Below are positions 18,998-29,118 of a DNA stretch of 61,849 nt, piece after piece. Source of the DNA: Raineya orbicola (lineage in GTDB: Bacteria > Bacteroidota > Bacteroidia > Cytophagales > Thermonemataceae); assembly GCF_002843425.1 (NCBI RefSeq), contig NZ_NKXO01000021.1, positions 1 to 61,849 on the forward strand, in the 5' to 3' direction. The notes beneath the pieces were generated by a model. The model had not been told where the DNA came from. It did not search any database and saw only the letters and a program-made list of their open reading frames with translations. How positions within the stretch are numbered: position 1 is the first letter of the stretch; every line of letters starts with the position of its first letter. The position numbers and the translations under genes were made by a program.

Positions 18998-19131
18998 ATG
19001 AAATTTCCGCAAATATGAAAAAATAAATAACTCACTGCACAAAAAAATACAAAAAAAATTTTTTCTTTGGCTAACTTTCCCAAAAACAAGTAAAAATTCG
19101 CTTTTAACTTCAAGTGTTTATTAAGCGAATA

Positions 19132-19875
19132 TCATTTTTCCGTGAAAATTTGCTTTGCGTGCTGATAGCCCACCTCAAAAATTTCATCAGCTTTCTTAAA
19201 ATCGCGAAAACGAAAATATTTCATCGCAGGGGGCTCAAACCAAATATCGGCTATGTGTTGGGCTTGCAAGGCAAATTTAGAAACTGCCGCTACAAACATT
19301 TGCTCAAAGGCTTGAACAAGACTTTTACTTCGGGCTTTCAGCGGAACATTGCAGTGAGAAATAATAAGTGTATCGCATTTCTCACGTATGATTTGAGCAG
19401 GTATATTATCCAAAATACCTCCATCAATGAGTTCGTAATTTTGCCAAATCACGGGGCGAGCCAAAGGCGGAATAGTAATACTTCCTATAAGTGGCTCAAG
19501 CAGTTGGTTTTCTGAAAAATAAATAGTTTGTATGCTGATAAGGTCGGTGCAAGCTATCCAAAAAGGCTTTTGCAAAGCACCAAAATCATTTTCAGGAAAA
19601 TATTTTTCCAAAATCTTGCGAACTTTTTGATAGTTCAGCAGACCTTTACGAAAGTTGAGTTGCAACAGCGAAGTGAGCGTAAATTTTTTCAGAATTTCCA
19701 AAATCTGCTCAGCAGGATAGCCTTTTGCCCAAAAAGCTCCTACCAATGCCCCCATACTCGTTCCTGAAAGCACATCTACCTCTATTTTTTGTTCTTCCAG
19801 TACTTTGAGCAAACCCAAGTGAGCAAAGCCTCTTGCTCCCCCGCCTGAAAGGGTAAGTCCGATTTTCTTTTTCAT
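19132..19875 (-). CDS. Patatin-like phospholipase
   Basis: A 247-residue enzyme of the patatin family. The oxyanion loop GGGARG is at residues 11-16, the nucleophile is Ser40 in GTSMG and the catalytic aspartate lies in IDGGILDNIP. No signal peptide is present from the ATG at 19875 (MKKKIGLTLSGGG), so it is probably cytosolic or membrane-associated; an in-frame start 12 codons earlier would add a hydrophobic stretch and is less likely. Substrate is presumably membrane phospholipid. Confidence 0.9.
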   Translation of the reverse strand: MKKKIGLTLSGGGARGFAHLGLLKVLEEQKIEVDVLSGTSMGALVGAFWAKGYPAEQILEILKKFTLTSLLQLNFRKGLLNYQKVRKILEKYFPENDFGALQKPFWIACTDLISIQTIYFSENQLLEPLIGSITIPPLARPVIWQNYELIDGGILDNIPAQIIREKCDTLIISHCNVPLKARSKSLVQAFEQMFVAAVSKFALQAQHIADIWFEPPAMKYFRFRDFKKADEIFEVGYQHAKQIFTEK

Positions 19876-19948
19876 AAATGCAAACAAAGCCAAAAACAAA
19901 AGGTTATGCAAATAAGATTTTTAAGACGAATCTTCATAACGTAACTTT

Positions 19949-21379
19949 ATGAAAAAAATTTTAGTTTGGCTCCGCAATGATTTACGCCTGCACGATAATA
20001 TACCCTTGCACGAGGCTATGCAGAAAGCCGAAAAAGTGTGGGTAGCCCATTGTATTGAGAGCCGCCTATTTGCCAAAAATCAGTTAGATATTCCCAAAAC
20101 AGGGGCTTTCAGAGCAAAATTTTTGTTAGAAAGTTTATTGGATTTGCGTCTGCAACTTCGCAAACAAGGAAGTGATTTGATAATTCGTTTCGGAAAGCCT
20201 GAAACTGAAATAGCCAAAATGGCGGAAATTCTGCAAGTGGAGGGTATTTTTACATCAAAAGAAATTACACAAGAAGAACTTGCCACAGAAGAAGCTCTCG
20301 AAAAAAATATTAGCTCAAAAGGCATCAAAATTGAATATTTTTGGCAAGCTACCCTTTTTCACATCAACGATTTACCTTTTCCTGTTTGCAAGCTACCTGA
20401 TGTTTTTACTGATTTCAGAAAAGCCGTAGAAAAATATGCAGAAATTCGTAAGCCCTTAGCCTTTACTTGCAAAAACATAGCTCCTTTGCCTGAAAATCTT
20501 TTTGCAGGAAACCTGCCAACGCTCAAAGAATTGGGTTTAGAGGAAAAAGCTACTTCACCCCAAGCCACTTTTACCTTCAAGGGTGGAGAGAGCGAAGCTC
20601 TCAAACGTCTGAACTACTACTTATGGGAAAGCGACTTGATAGCCTCGTACAAAAAAACACGCAACGAACTTTTAGGAAAAGATTATTCTTCTAAATTTTC
20701 GCCTTATTTGGCTTTTGGTTGCATTTCGCCAAGGCAAATTTGGCAAGAAGTCAAAAAGTATGAAAAAGAACGCATTGCTAACGAATCAACCTATTGGCTT
20801 ATTTTTGAACTGCTTTGGCGAGATTTTTTCCGTTTCACCGCCAAAAAATATGGTAATCGTTTGTTTTACCCTTCAGGCTTTAAGGGAGAAAAGTTAGCTC
20901 TTTTGAAAAATAGTGAAACTTTTTGGAAATGGGCTAAAGGCGAAACAGGCATACCTTTCATTGATGCGAATATGCGAGAACTCAATGCGACAGGCTTTAT
21001 GAGTAACCGAGGCAGACAAAACGTAGCAAGTTTTCTGGTAAAAGACTTGAAAACCCATTGGATTTGGGGAGCGATGTATTTTGAAAGTCTGCTCATAGAT
21101 TACGATGTATGCAGTAATTGGGGCAATTGGCAATATGTAGCAGGTGTAGGTAACGACCCCCGCGAAAACCGCTATTTCAATATTATTTCGCAAGCAGAAA
21201 GATACGATAGCCAAGCCGAATTTATCAAGCATTGGCTACCTGCTCTGCAAAATGTGCCTGCTAAAAAAATAAATCATTTAGACGAACTTTCAGCAAAAGA
21301 ATTAGCTGAGTATGGTGTAAAAATTGGTTCAAATTACCCCAAAAATATCATAAAATTGAAACAAACGCAAGCAAGTTAG
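19949..21379 (+). CDS. Cryptochrome-DASH family photolyase
   Basis: A 476-residue flavoprotein of the photolyase/cryptochrome superfamily, DASH type. The N-terminal antenna domain (KILVWLRNDLRLHDNIPL) is followed by the helical FAD domain with SKFSPYLAFGCISPRQIW, TGIPFIDANMRELNATGFMS, NRGRQNVASF and DYDVCSNWGNWQYVAGVGND, the last being diagnostic for DASH enzymes. Members repair cyclobutane dimers, mainly in single-stranded DNA, or act as blue-light sensors. It stands alone between a divergent lipase gene and convergent rsmI. Confidence 0.94.
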   Translation: MKKILVWLRNDLRLHDNIPLHEAMQKAEKVWVAHCIESRLFAKNQLDIPKTGAFRAKFLLESLLDLRLQLRKQGSDLIIRFGKPETEIAKMAEILQVEGIFTSKEITQEELATEEALEKNISSKGIKIEYFWQATLFHINDLPFPVCKLPDVFTDFRKAVEKYAEIRKPLAFTCKNIAPLPENLFAGNLPTLKELGLEEKATSPQATFTFKGGESEALKRLNYYLWESDLIASYKKTRNELLGKDYSSKFSPYLAFGCISPRQIWQEVKKYEKERIANESTYWLIFELLWRDFFRFTAKKYGNRLFYPSGFKGEKLALLKNSETFWKWAKGETGIPFIDANMRELNATGFMSNRGRQNVASFLVKDLKTHWIWGAMYFESLLIDYDVCSNWGNWQYVAGVGNDPRENRYFNIISQAERYDSQAEFIKHWLPALQNVPAKKINHLDELSAKELAEYGVKIGSNYPKNIIKLKQTQAS

Positions 21380-21381
21380 GG

Positions 21382-22053
21382 TTATTCTTTTCCTGCTACT
21401 ACAATCACAAATTCGCCTTTTACGCCTTTTTGCGAAAAGTATTCATAAGCAGTTTGGAGAGTGCCATTAAAAGTTTCTTCATACATTTTGGTAAGTTCTC
21501 GGGAAACAGAGCAAGCCCTTTCGCTACCACAGAAATTTTGAAGTTCTTGCAGAGTTTTCAGCAAACGATAAGGCGACTCGTAAAGAATAAAAGTGCGTCT
21601 TTCCTCCGAAAGCTCTTGCAGGCGGGTTTGTCTGCCTTTTTTATGAGGCAAAAAACCTTCAAAAACAAACCTATCCGTAGGCAAACCCGATTTTACCAGA
21701 GCAGGCACAAAAGCGGTAGCACCGGGCAAACATTCTATGGCTATGTGGTTTTGCAGGCAAGTTCTTACGAGCAAAAATCCAGGGTCGGAAATGGCGGGCG
21801 TGCCTGCATCGGAAATCAAAGCTATTTTTTCGCCTGCTTTCAAGCGTTTGATGATTTTTTCCTGAATTTGATGCTCGTTGAAATTATGATAGCTCATCAA
21901 AGGTTTGGAAATTTGATAATGTTTGAGTAAAATACCTGCTACGCGTGTATCTTCTGCCAAAATGCTATCTACTTCTTGAAGTACTCGCAAAGCTCGTAAA
22001 GTAATATCCTCTAAATTGCCAATTGGCGTAGGCACAAGATAAAGTTGTGGCAT
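21382..22053 (-). CDS. rsmI: 16S rRNA 2'-O-ribose C1402 methyltransferase RsmI
   Basis: A 223-residue SAM-dependent tetrapyrrole-methylase-fold enzyme that 2'-O-methylates C1402 of 16S rRNA. The start MPQLYLVPTPIGNLEDITLR at 22053 is the standard family N-terminus; the frame stays open for 48 further codons upstream but that part is a hydrophobic shadow. Other motifs are LAEDTR, ALISDAGTPAISDPG and LPTDRFVFEGFLPHKKGR. It is convergent with the photolyase gene with only two bases between. Confidence 0.95.
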   Translation of the reverse strand: MPQLYLVPTPIGNLEDITLRALRVLQEVDSILAEDTRVAGILLKHYQISKPLMSYHNFNEHQIQEKIIKRLKAGEKIALISDAGTPAISDPGFLLVRTCLQNHIAIECLPGATAFVPALVKSGLPTDRFVFEGFLPHKKGRQTRLQELSEERRTFILYESPYRLLKTLQELQNFCGSERACSVSRELTKMYEETFNGTLQTAYEYFSQKGVKGEFVIVVAGKE

Positions 22054-22183
22054 AATTTCTTGGTAAAATCTTGGCAAATTTAGAGTATTTGCTGAACAAA
22101 ACACATAAACAATTTTGTTTTTAAGAAAAATTAACACGTAATTTGCAAGATTTTTTAAGAGTGTCAAAAACAAAATCATTTGA

Positions 22184-23083
22184 ATGAAAATAACCATTGA
22201 TAAAAATTCAGGCTATTGCTTTGGTGTAGAGTATGCTATTGCAATGGCGGAGGAAGAATTGAACGAAAATAGTTCTTTGTATTGCTTGGGCGATATTGTT
22301 CATAATGATAAAGAAGTGGCTCGCCTTTCTGCAAAGGGTCTAAAAATCATCAACCGCGAGGATTTGAAGCAACTTTCTGATTGTAAGGTACTTATTCGGG
22401 CTCACGGCGAACCTCCCGAAACCTACCAAATAGCCCTGAAAAACAATATTGAACTCATTGATGCCTCTTGCCCTGTGGTCTTAAAACTGCAAAATCGGAT
22501 AAAAAATGCCTACGACAATGCCAAACAACATAACGGACAAATTGTAATTTATGGCAAAAAAGGACACGCCGAAGTCATTGGACTTTCAGGACAAACCAAC
22601 GAGGAGGCTATCATTGTTACTGATGAAAAAGATTTAGAAAATTTGGATTACAGCAAACCCATTACTTTTTTTAGCCAAACCACGAAAAGCACAGAAGGTT
22701 TCTACAAAATGAAAGACCTTATTGAAAAAAACATTCAAGAAAAAGGATTTTCAGATAATTTGGCACTTTTTGATGCCAATGATAGCATTTGCAGGCAAGT
22801 TGCCAATCGCGAGCCACAACTTGCCAAATTTGCACAAGAAAATGATGTAATTGTATTTGTAAGTGGCAAAAAAAGCTCCAACGGCAAATCCTTATTCGCT
22901 GTTTGCCAAAAAGCCAATCCAAGAAGCTATTTTGTAGAAGATGAAAAAGAATTACAACCCGAATGGTTTGAAAACTGCGAAAGTATTGGTATTTGTGGAG
23001 CAACATCTACGCCTATGTGGCTGATGGAAAACGTGAAAAAAGAAATAGAAACGCAGATGTGCCTTCTGCCACAAGATTTGTAA
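22184..23083 (+). CDS. ispH: 4-hydroxy-3-methylbut-2-enyl diphosphate reductase
   Basis: The last enzyme of the MEP isoprenoid pathway, an iron-sulfur protein of 299 residues that makes isopentenyl and dimethylallyl diphosphate. The three cluster cysteines are visible: C12 in GYCFGV, C96 in DASCPVV and C203 in DSICRQVANRE; RAHGEPPE and GICGATSTP are further family motifs. It shows that this organism uses the MEP route. It is convergent with the PorE-like gene four bases away. Confidence 0.96.
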   Translation: MKITIDKNSGYCFGVEYAIAMAEEELNENSSLYCLGDIVHNDKEVARLSAKGLKIINREDLKQLSDCKVLIRAHGEPPETYQIALKNNIELIDASCPVVLKLQNRIKNAYDNAKQHNGQIVIYGKKGHAEVIGLSGQTNEEAIIVTDEKDLENLDYSKPITFFSQTTKSTEGFYKMKDLIEKNIQEKGFSDNLALFDANDSICRQVANREPQLAKFAQENDVIVFVSGKKSSNGKSLFAVCQKANPRSYFVEDEKELQPEWFENCESIGICGATSTPMWLMENVKKEIETQMCLLPQDL

Positions 23084-23087
23084 AAAA

Positions 23088-25076
23088 TTACAAGAATTTA
23101 AACTCAATTCGGCGGTTTTTCTGACGATTTTCTTCGGTATCATTGGGAGCGGCGGGTTGCGAATCGCCATAGCCTTTGAAAGTCAGGCGGTTGGGTTCTA
23201 TGCCTTTTTGCAAAAGATAATCATACACCGACTTTGCTCTTTTGAGCGATAGCTCTTGATTGTTTTTCTTATCGCCCACATTATCAGTATGCCCCGAAAT
23301 TTCGCCTCTCACCTGTGGATTTTCTTGCATAAAAAGTATCAGTTCATCAAGCTCTGCTTTTGATTTTTCTCGTAATTCCCATTTGCCTGTATCAAAAAAG
23401 ATGTTATTCAGCACGAAACTTTTGCCTTTTTCAATAGGAGCAAGCAAAATATTCAATTCCAAAGGCTTAAAGTCATCAATACTTTTATTAGAAAAATCAA
23501 AACGCAGACTTTTGAAAATGTAGCCGTTTTTATGCACTTCCAAAGCGTATTCTGTACGCTCATTTACTACCAGCAAATAAGAACCATCAATTTTATCGGA
23601 GCTTGTGAAACTTTCTTTTTGCCCATTAGCTAAATTGATTAAATCAATTTGAGCTTCAAGGGGGGTTTGTGTTTTTTCGTCTAAAACCTTTCCTTTTACG
23701 TATTGTGTGCGTGTGCTTAGGGCAACAGGAGCAGGAATTTCAAACTCCATAATCATTCCGCTTTCTTCTGTGCCGTTGGGGGAAAATTTTCTATCGGCGT
23801 AATAGCCTTTTTTGCCGTCGGCAGTTACAAAAAACGAAACTTGATCAAGGTAATTATTGATAGGATAGCCCAAATTTTTCGGCTCGCTCCAAGAGCCATC
23901 GACTTGTTTTTCGCTTGAAAACAGGTCTAATCCTCCCATACCTACGTGCCCATCAGAGGCAAAAAAGAAAGTTTTGCCATTGGGGTGAATGAAAGGTGAA
24001 AACTCATCACGGGGCGTATTGATAGGAGCGGGCAAGGGTACCGCCTGCGACCATTCGCCTTGTGCATTGCGATAAGTAACGTAAATATCGTTACGATTTC
24101 GTTTATTTCTATCCGAAACAAAATACAAGGTTTTTCCATCGGCGGAAAGCGAAGGTTGTGAGTCCCACTCAGTAGAATTGACTTTTACACCTAAATTTAC
24201 AGGTTCAGTCCATTCTTCGCCGATTTTTTCACTAATGTACAAATCACAAGAGCCGATGTTTCGTCTGCCTTGGCAAGAAGCAAAAACCAAAGTTTTGCCA
24301 TCGGCAGAAATGGCACAAGTACCTTCATTGGCAGGGCTATTGATGCGTGGCGAAATAGATTGAGGTTCGCTCCATTCGCCATTTTTCTGATAGCTTACAA
24401 AAATATCTTCTCCTGTTCGCTTTCTGATTTCATTCTTAGGAACAGCCGTAAAAATAAGCATTTCTTGGTCAGCTGTAAGACTCGGAAACTCTTGGATATA
24501 GTCTTTACGATTGATGATAACAGGCAAAGCCTTAGGCTTGAAATCCAAAGGTTTTTGCATTTGTTCTTTGGCAAAGGCTACAATTTTTAGGTTAAATTCG
24601 GCTTCTTGCTTCAATCTTTCAGTAATGCTTGTAAATTGCAAAAGTTGTTCAGCAAATTTTTGTGTTTTATCATAATTGCCTTTGGCAAGATAATGCTTCA
24701 TTAGAATCCACGTTGCCTCCATATTTTTAGGGTTTTGCGGAGCAGATTTTACAGCTTGTTCGTAGTGATAAATGTATTTTTCAAAATATTTTGGGTCTTG
24801 AAAGCGAAAAGCCTCATAAATGCGACCAAGTTCTAAATGAGCTTCAACAAATTTAGGGTCTTTGCGGATAGCTTTTTCTAAATATTCAGCGGCTTCGTCG
24901 TAGCGATTTTCTGCTTTTTGCCTTTGTTTGGGTTTTAAGTCGTAATCAAGGGTTCGGCGTAGTTCATTTTGAGCTTTCTCGTAGTAAGAAATAGCGGCTT
25001 TGTTTTGTGTAGAATATTTTTGAGCAAAAGTATTGCAGTAAGCAAAAAGACTAATTATCAGGCAGAAACGTAACAT
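23088..25076 (-). CDS. PorE-like OmpA-family protein (TPR, propeller, CRD, OmpA)
   Basis: A 662-residue exported protein. After a signal peptide (MLRFCLIISLFAYCNTFAQ) it has TPR-like helices at about 25-170, PD40/WD40-like propeller repeats at about 195-430 (TADQEMLIFTA, SADGKTLVFAS, SADGKTLYFVS, PNGKTFFFAS), a carboxypeptidase-regulatory domain at about 465-550 and an OmpA C-terminal peptidoglycan-binding domain at about 560-662 (ISGHTDNVGDKKNNQELSLKRA). This domain order is that of PorE, which anchors the type IX secretion system to peptidoglycan. Paralogues with the same order exist, so the assignment to PorE itself is probable, not certain. Confidence 0.8.
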   Translation of the reverse strand: MLRFCLIISLFAYCNTFAQKYSTQNKAAISYYEKAQNELRRTLDYDLKPKQRQKAENRYDEAAEYLEKAIRKDPKFVEAHLELGRIYEAFRFQDPKYFEKYIYHYEQAVKSAPQNPKNMEATWILMKHYLAKGNYDKTQKFAEQLLQFTSITERLKQEAEFNLKIVAFAKEQMQKPLDFKPKALPVIINRKDYIQEFPSLTADQEMLIFTAVPKNEIRKRTGEDIFVSYQKNGEWSEPQSISPRINSPANEGTCAISADGKTLVFASCQGRRNIGSCDLYISEKIGEEWTEPVNLGVKVNSTEWDSQPSLSADGKTLYFVSDRNKRNRNDIYVTYRNAQGEWSQAVPLPAPINTPRDEFSPFIHPNGKTFFFASDGHVGMGGLDLFSSEKQVDGSWSEPKNLGYPINNYLDQVSFFVTADGKKGYYADRKFSPNGTEESGMIMEFEIPAPVALSTRTQYVKGKVLDEKTQTPLEAQIDLINLANGQKESFTSSDKIDGSYLLVVNERTEYALEVHKNGYIFKSLRFDFSNKSIDDFKPLELNILLAPIEKGKSFVLNNIFFDTGKWELREKSKAELDELILFMQENPQVRGEISGHTDNVGDKKNNQELSLKRAKSVYDYLLQKGIEPNRLTFKGYGDSQPAAPNDTEENRQKNRRIEFKFL

Positions 25077-25163
25077 ACACGGTGTTTATGAAAATCTGCC
25101 TTCAAGATAGGAATTTTTGAATAAAATAAAAAATGCAGAAGTTCTATTTTGAAAGTAATGATA

Positions 25164-25203
25164 ACAAACAAGGACTTCGTTTGAATGAAGCCCTCTTGTT
25201 TGT
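25164..25203 (-). terminator. Terminator after the second TonB-type receptor gene
   Basis: ACAAACAAG (25164-25172) and CTTGTTTGT (25195-25203) are complementary, with an inner ACTTC/GAAGC stem. On the minus strand the hairpin follows the stop codon at 25206 and is trailed by a T-containing run (TTTGTTATCATT). Confidence 0.6.
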
Positions 25204-25205
25204 AG

Positions 25206-27602
25206 TTAGAAATCTCCTCCGTCCATATCTCCGCCGTTTTGCATTTCACGGCGTTGGCGGTTGCGTCTTTCTTTGGTTTCACCACCAAAACGATAACTGA
25301 AACCAAACATATAAGTACGCGTATTGCCTACAAAAGTGAAATCATTGAATAAATTAGGCGTATTGACGGTGCCTCCGAAACGCATACTTTTCGCAATATC
25401 GCTGACACGAAACGTAAAAGTACCTCTATTTTTCCATATTTGCTTAGAAAGTCCTATGCTATTCATAATGAGGTCTTTACGCGTACCTTGTGCAGTAGCT
25501 ACAGGAGCTCTGTACATTATCATTCCTTGAATACGCCAATTTTGAGGCAAATTAAAAATCGCATTCAAGCGTGTATTCCACGAAAATATATCGTTGAGCG
25601 ACTCGCCATCAAGATTGCGGGCATTTACAAAAGTTCTGAAAAAGGAAGCATCAGCATTGAGCGTGAGCCACTTTCCTACTCGGTAACTACCAATCAGTTC
25701 TAATCCGTAATTTTCAGCGGTTGCAATGTTTTCAGGAGCAAAAAGCGTGGTATCCCCCGCTAACTGCCGAATAAAAGGCTGAATAACATTACTTGTGTTT
25801 CTGTAAAAAGCAGAACCCGTGAAAGAGGCTTGTTTCCAATCTTTCAAGTAGCCTAATTCAAAGGAATTAGTATATTCAGGGCGTAAGAAAGGGTTTCCTG
25901 AACGCAAAGTGAGCGGATTTGAAAAACTTGCAAAAGGATTGAGTTGCCTAAATCCCGGGCGGTTAATTCTACGACTTGCCATAAATCTAATTTGTTGCTC
26001 TTTGGGCAATCTGTATGAAATAGCTACATTCGGGAAAGCATTCAGGTAATCGTTACGGAATATTTGGTTGGTAGTAAGTAACTCAGAAGTTGTAAAAGTT
26101 TGTTCTACACGCAAACCTGCTTCAAATTCCATTTTCTTAATTTTACCATACAAAATACCATACGCCCCTAAAACTTTTTCATCAAAACGAAAATCATTGG
26201 AAAAGTTAGCATTATTGAGCCACAAGCCGTTAGGATTATCAAAATCTTCTAAAGTGAAATCATTACGAACATTACGGAAAATATTTTTGTAGCCTGTTTC
26301 TATTTTCCAACCATCGCTTGCAAGGGGGTGCGTATAATCTACTTGCAGAAGCCAAATTTGGTTATCGTTGTTTTCAAAAGTTCTCTGACGAATATCACCT
26401 GTTTGCAGGGCGTTTAGCTCTGTATTATTTTCTGAAAGCCCCAAAGAGGTAGAAAATTTGAGTTCTTGCTTGGGTTTGGCAAGTTTTCTTTGATAGTTGA
26501 AAGCATAATTCTGATTGAACGAGCTTTCAAGTTCATCAGAGGTTCGGGTGAAGGTACTTAAAAGGCTATTATCAAAATCTCGGTTGAAGTTGTTTAGGAT
26601 TTCTATTCTATCTCCCTTACGACCGCCCCAGTTGGCTTCTATGGAAAGGTTATCTTTGGCATTGGGCGAAAACTCTATGCCCAAAATACCCGTATAGTTT
26701 TCGCCGATGTTATCAATAGAACGTTGCTGGTCAATGATAGGGGTAGTGTTGGGAATAAAATTTTTTCTGAATACCGAAGCACTATTCATACGGGTATCCC
26801 GATTGCCATTGAGGCTTGTATAAACATTCCATTTGCCTTTTTTGAGATTTACATCAAAACTGCCATTGTAACGTCCAAAATTGCCTACGTTAAAACCTGC
26901 ATTTCCACCAAAGCCATCTTCTTGCTGTTTTTTGAGAATAATATTGATGATACCTCCACTGGCTTCGGCATCGTATTTAGCCGAAGGATTGTTGATAATT
27001 TCAATGCGTTCAATAGAACTGGCAGGTATTCTTTGAAACACACTTTGCGGATTACTTCCTGCAAGCCCCGACTGCTTTCCATTGATAAGAATAGTCAGAT
27101 TGCTGGCTCCGCGTAAGGTAACATTGTTGTTTTCATCAACCTGCACTGAAGGGATATTTTGCAGTACGTCAAGAGCTGTGCCACCTTTATTTACAAGGTC
27201 TTGGCTTACGTTATAGCTCCTTACGCCAATATCGGTTTGTACAAGTGGCTTTTCGGCAACTACTTCAATTTTTTCAATTACATCGCTGTTATCGCCTGTC
27301 ATTGCAAGCTCTCCTAAATTGAGGTCAGCGGTAACATCTAATTCTCTTTGCAAATCTTTGTAGCCAATCATTTGCACACGTAAAACATAACTCCCCGCTT
27401 TTACATTCTGAATTTCAAAAGAACCATCTTCTTCGGTAGTAGCTCCATTTACAGCCTTTGAAAGGTCTTTTTTATCAAAAAGAAAAACATTAGCATAGGG
27501 TACGGCTTCTTTGCTTTTTTTATCCGTTACTTTTCCTTTGATACTTTGTGCTTCTGCACCTATCCCCCACAGGCACAAAAATAAAAATGCAATCGTTTTC
27601 AT
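25206..27602 (-). CDS. TonB-dependent receptor-type outer-membrane protein
   Basis: A 798-residue outer-membrane protein from the ATG at 27602, where a signal peptide begins (MKTIAFLFLCLWGIGAEAQ). A carboxypeptidase-regulatory domain (IKGKVTDKKSKEAVPYANVF) is at about 20-105, a plug domain at about 130-220 (VSQDLVNKGGTALDVLQNIP, TILINGKQSG) and the rest is beta-barrel ending with FGFSYRFGG. A short glycine/aspartate/arginine-rich tail (RREMQNGGDMDGGDF) follows the barrel, which is unusual. It belongs to the same broad family as the protein at 877-3252. Substrate unknown. Confidence 0.88.
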   Translation of the reverse strand: MKTIAFLFLCLWGIGAEAQSIKGKVTDKKSKEAVPYANVFLFDKKDLSKAVNGATTEEDGSFEIQNVKAGSYVLRVQMIGYKDLQRELDVTADLNLGELAMTGDNSDVIEKIEVVAEKPLVQTDIGVRSYNVSQDLVNKGGTALDVLQNIPSVQVDENNNVTLRGASNLTILINGKQSGLAGSNPQSVFQRIPASSIERIEIINNPSAKYDAEASGGIINIILKKQQEDGFGGNAGFNVGNFGRYNGSFDVNLKKGKWNVYTSLNGNRDTRMNSASVFRKNFIPNTTPIIDQQRSIDNIGENYTGILGIEFSPNAKDNLSIEANWGGRKGDRIEILNNFNRDFDNSLLSTFTRTSDELESSFNQNYAFNYQRKLAKPKQELKFSTSLGLSENNTELNALQTGDIRQRTFENNDNQIWLLQVDYTHPLASDGWKIETGYKNIFRNVRNDFTLEDFDNPNGLWLNNANFSNDFRFDEKVLGAYGILYGKIKKMEFEAGLRVEQTFTTSELLTTNQIFRNDYLNAFPNVAISYRLPKEQQIRFMASRRINRPGFRQLNPFASFSNPLTLRSGNPFLRPEYTNSFELGYLKDWKQASFTGSAFYRNTSNVIQPFIRQLAGDTTLFAPENIATAENYGLELIGSYRVGKWLTLNADASFFRTFVNARNLDGESLNDIFSWNTRLNAIFNLPQNWRIQGMIMYRAPVATAQGTRKDLIMNSIGLSKQIWKNRGTFTFRVSDIAKSMRFGGTVNTPNLFNDFTFVGNTRTYMFGFSYRFGGETKERRNRQRREMQNGGDMDGGDF

Positions 27603-27740
27603 TGTTGTTTTATTAAATTTTATTGTTACAACAACGAAACGAAACAACCTCAAAAATATTGCATAAACAAAAACCGAAAGGAATAAAAAAATTTGCCACG
27701 AATGCACGAATTTTGTACTTTATCTTGTCTGATAAGATTT

Positions 27741-27983
27741 TCAAGGCACGGGGTCATAGCCGCTACCACCCCAAGGGTGGCAACGGCTCAGGCGTTTTAG
27801 TCCAAGTTTTACGCCTTTCCAAACTCCGTGTTTTTTTACTGCCTCTATCATATACACCGAGCAGGTAGGCGTATAACGACAAGACGCAGGAAACCAAGGA
27901 GATATAGCTACCTGATAAAATTTCACAAACAAAATCACACAGCTGACAAGTAACTTTGAAAAAAAGCTAAACACCTTTTTCAT
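27741..27983 (-). CDS. yidD: Membrane protein insertion efficiency factor YidD
   Basis: An 80-residue protein with an amphipathic/hydrophobic N-terminus and the YidD hallmark stretch [20 protein letters not shown] followed by [15 protein letters not shown]. YidD assists YidC-dependent insertion of inner-membrane proteins. Its start overlaps the 3' end of gcvT by 17 bases on the same strand, so it is likely translated from the gcvT transcript. Confidence 0.95.
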   Translation of the reverse strand: MKKVFSFFSKLLVSCVILFVKFYQVAISPWFPASCRYTPTCSVYMIEAVKKHGVWKGVKLGLKRLSRCHPWGGSGYDPVP

Positions 27984-29061
27984 AAAAAGGTAGCTTTACG
28001 ATTTTAGCTTTTTCAACCTGATTTCGGATTTGGATAAAGATTTCAGTATCAAGGTTGCTATAAGGGCTTTGCACATAACCCAATCCAATGCCTATATTGA
28101 GCATAGGTGAGATAGTTCCCGAAGTTACTTTGCCAATAACTTCACCACTCGCATTTGTGATAGGGTAATCTTTGCGAGGAATGCCTTTTGTTTCCATTCG
28201 GAAAGCTACTAATTTGCGTTGTACGCCTTCTTGTTTTTGCTTTTGCAGAATATCGGAGGCAGTAAAGTTTTTGGTAAATTTAGTTATCCAGCCCAAACCT
28301 GCCTCTAAAGGCGAAGTTGTGTCGTCAATATCATTTCCATAAAGGCAATATCCCATTTCCAGACGCAGGGTATCTCTTGCTCCTAAACCTATGGGTTGAA
28401 TGTTATACTCTTTGCCTGCTTCAAAAATGGCTTTCCAAAGTGTTTCGGCAAAATCTTTATGCACATAAAGCTCAAAGCCACCTGCACCCGTGTAACCTGT
28501 GGCAGAAATAATTACCCCTTCAATGCCTCCTATTGAGCCTTTTACAAAACTATAATAAGGAATTTGCGATAAATCCGTTGTGGTGAGTTTCTGTAAAACT
28601 TTTGTAGCGTTGGGTCCTTGTACAGCAAAAAGACAGGTTTCTGCGGAAATATTCTGCATTTCAACGCCTTCGGTGTTATGTTTTTGTATCCAGTTCCAAT
28701 CTTTTTCAATATTGGAGGCATTCACCACGAGCATATACTCGGTTTCTGAAAGACGATATACGAGCAAATCATCTACAATACCGCCTTTTTCGTTTGTCAT
28801 ACAGCTATATTGAGCTTTGCCATCAGTAAGTTTGGAGGCATCGTTGGTGCAAACCCGCTGAATGAGGTCAAGAGCCTTGCTACCTTTCAGCAAAAATTCA
28901 CCCATATGCGAAACATCAAAAACCCCAACATTTTGGCGAACTGCCAAGTGTTCGGCTTTGTCGGAGCTATAACGTACAGGCATTGCGTAGCCTGCAAAGC
29001 CTACCATTTTAGCCCCCAAACTTTCGTGTAAATCGTTAAGCGGAATTTTTTGTAAGTCCAT
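27967..29061 (-). CDS. gcvT: Aminomethyltransferase (glycine cleavage T protein)
   Basis: A 364-residue tetrahydrofolate-dependent enzyme that releases ammonia and makes methylene-THF from the aminomethyl-lipoyl arm of GcvH. N-terminal motifs are [20 protein letters not shown] and [11 protein letters not shown]; later ones are [13 protein letters not shown] and [20 protein letters not shown]; the C-terminal OB-like domain has [10 protein letters not shown]. lipB, needed to make the lipoyl arm, is elsewhere in the window at 58902. gcvH and gcvP are not present here. Confidence 0.96.
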   Translation of the reverse strand: MDLQKIPLNDLHESLGAKMVGFAGYAMPVRYSSDKAEHLAVRQNVGVFDVSHMGEFLLKGSKALDLIQRVCTNDASKLTDGKAQYSCMTNEKGGIVDDLLVYRLSETEYMLVVNASNIEKDWNWIQKHNTEGVEMQNISAETCLFAVQGPNATKVLQKLTTTDLSQIPYYSFVKGSIGGIEGVIISATGYTGAGGFELYVHKDFAETLWKAIFEAGKEYNIQPIGLGARDTLRLEMGYCLYGNDIDDTTSPLEAGLGWITKFTKNFTASDILQKQKQEGVQRKLVAFRMETKGIPRKDYPITNASGEVIGKVTSGTISPMLNIGIGLGYVQSPYSNLDTEIFIQIRNQVEKAKIVKLPFYEKGV

Positions 29062-29118
29062 AAGGTTTGTTTTCGTAAATTTGCGTAAAATTACGAAAAA
29101 CTTTCACTTGCCCAATTT

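Noticed and set aside
22054-22197. Extended N-terminus for RsmI
   Set aside because: The extra 48 codons are hydrophobic and unlike the family; the standard MPQLYLVPTPIGN start is at 22053.
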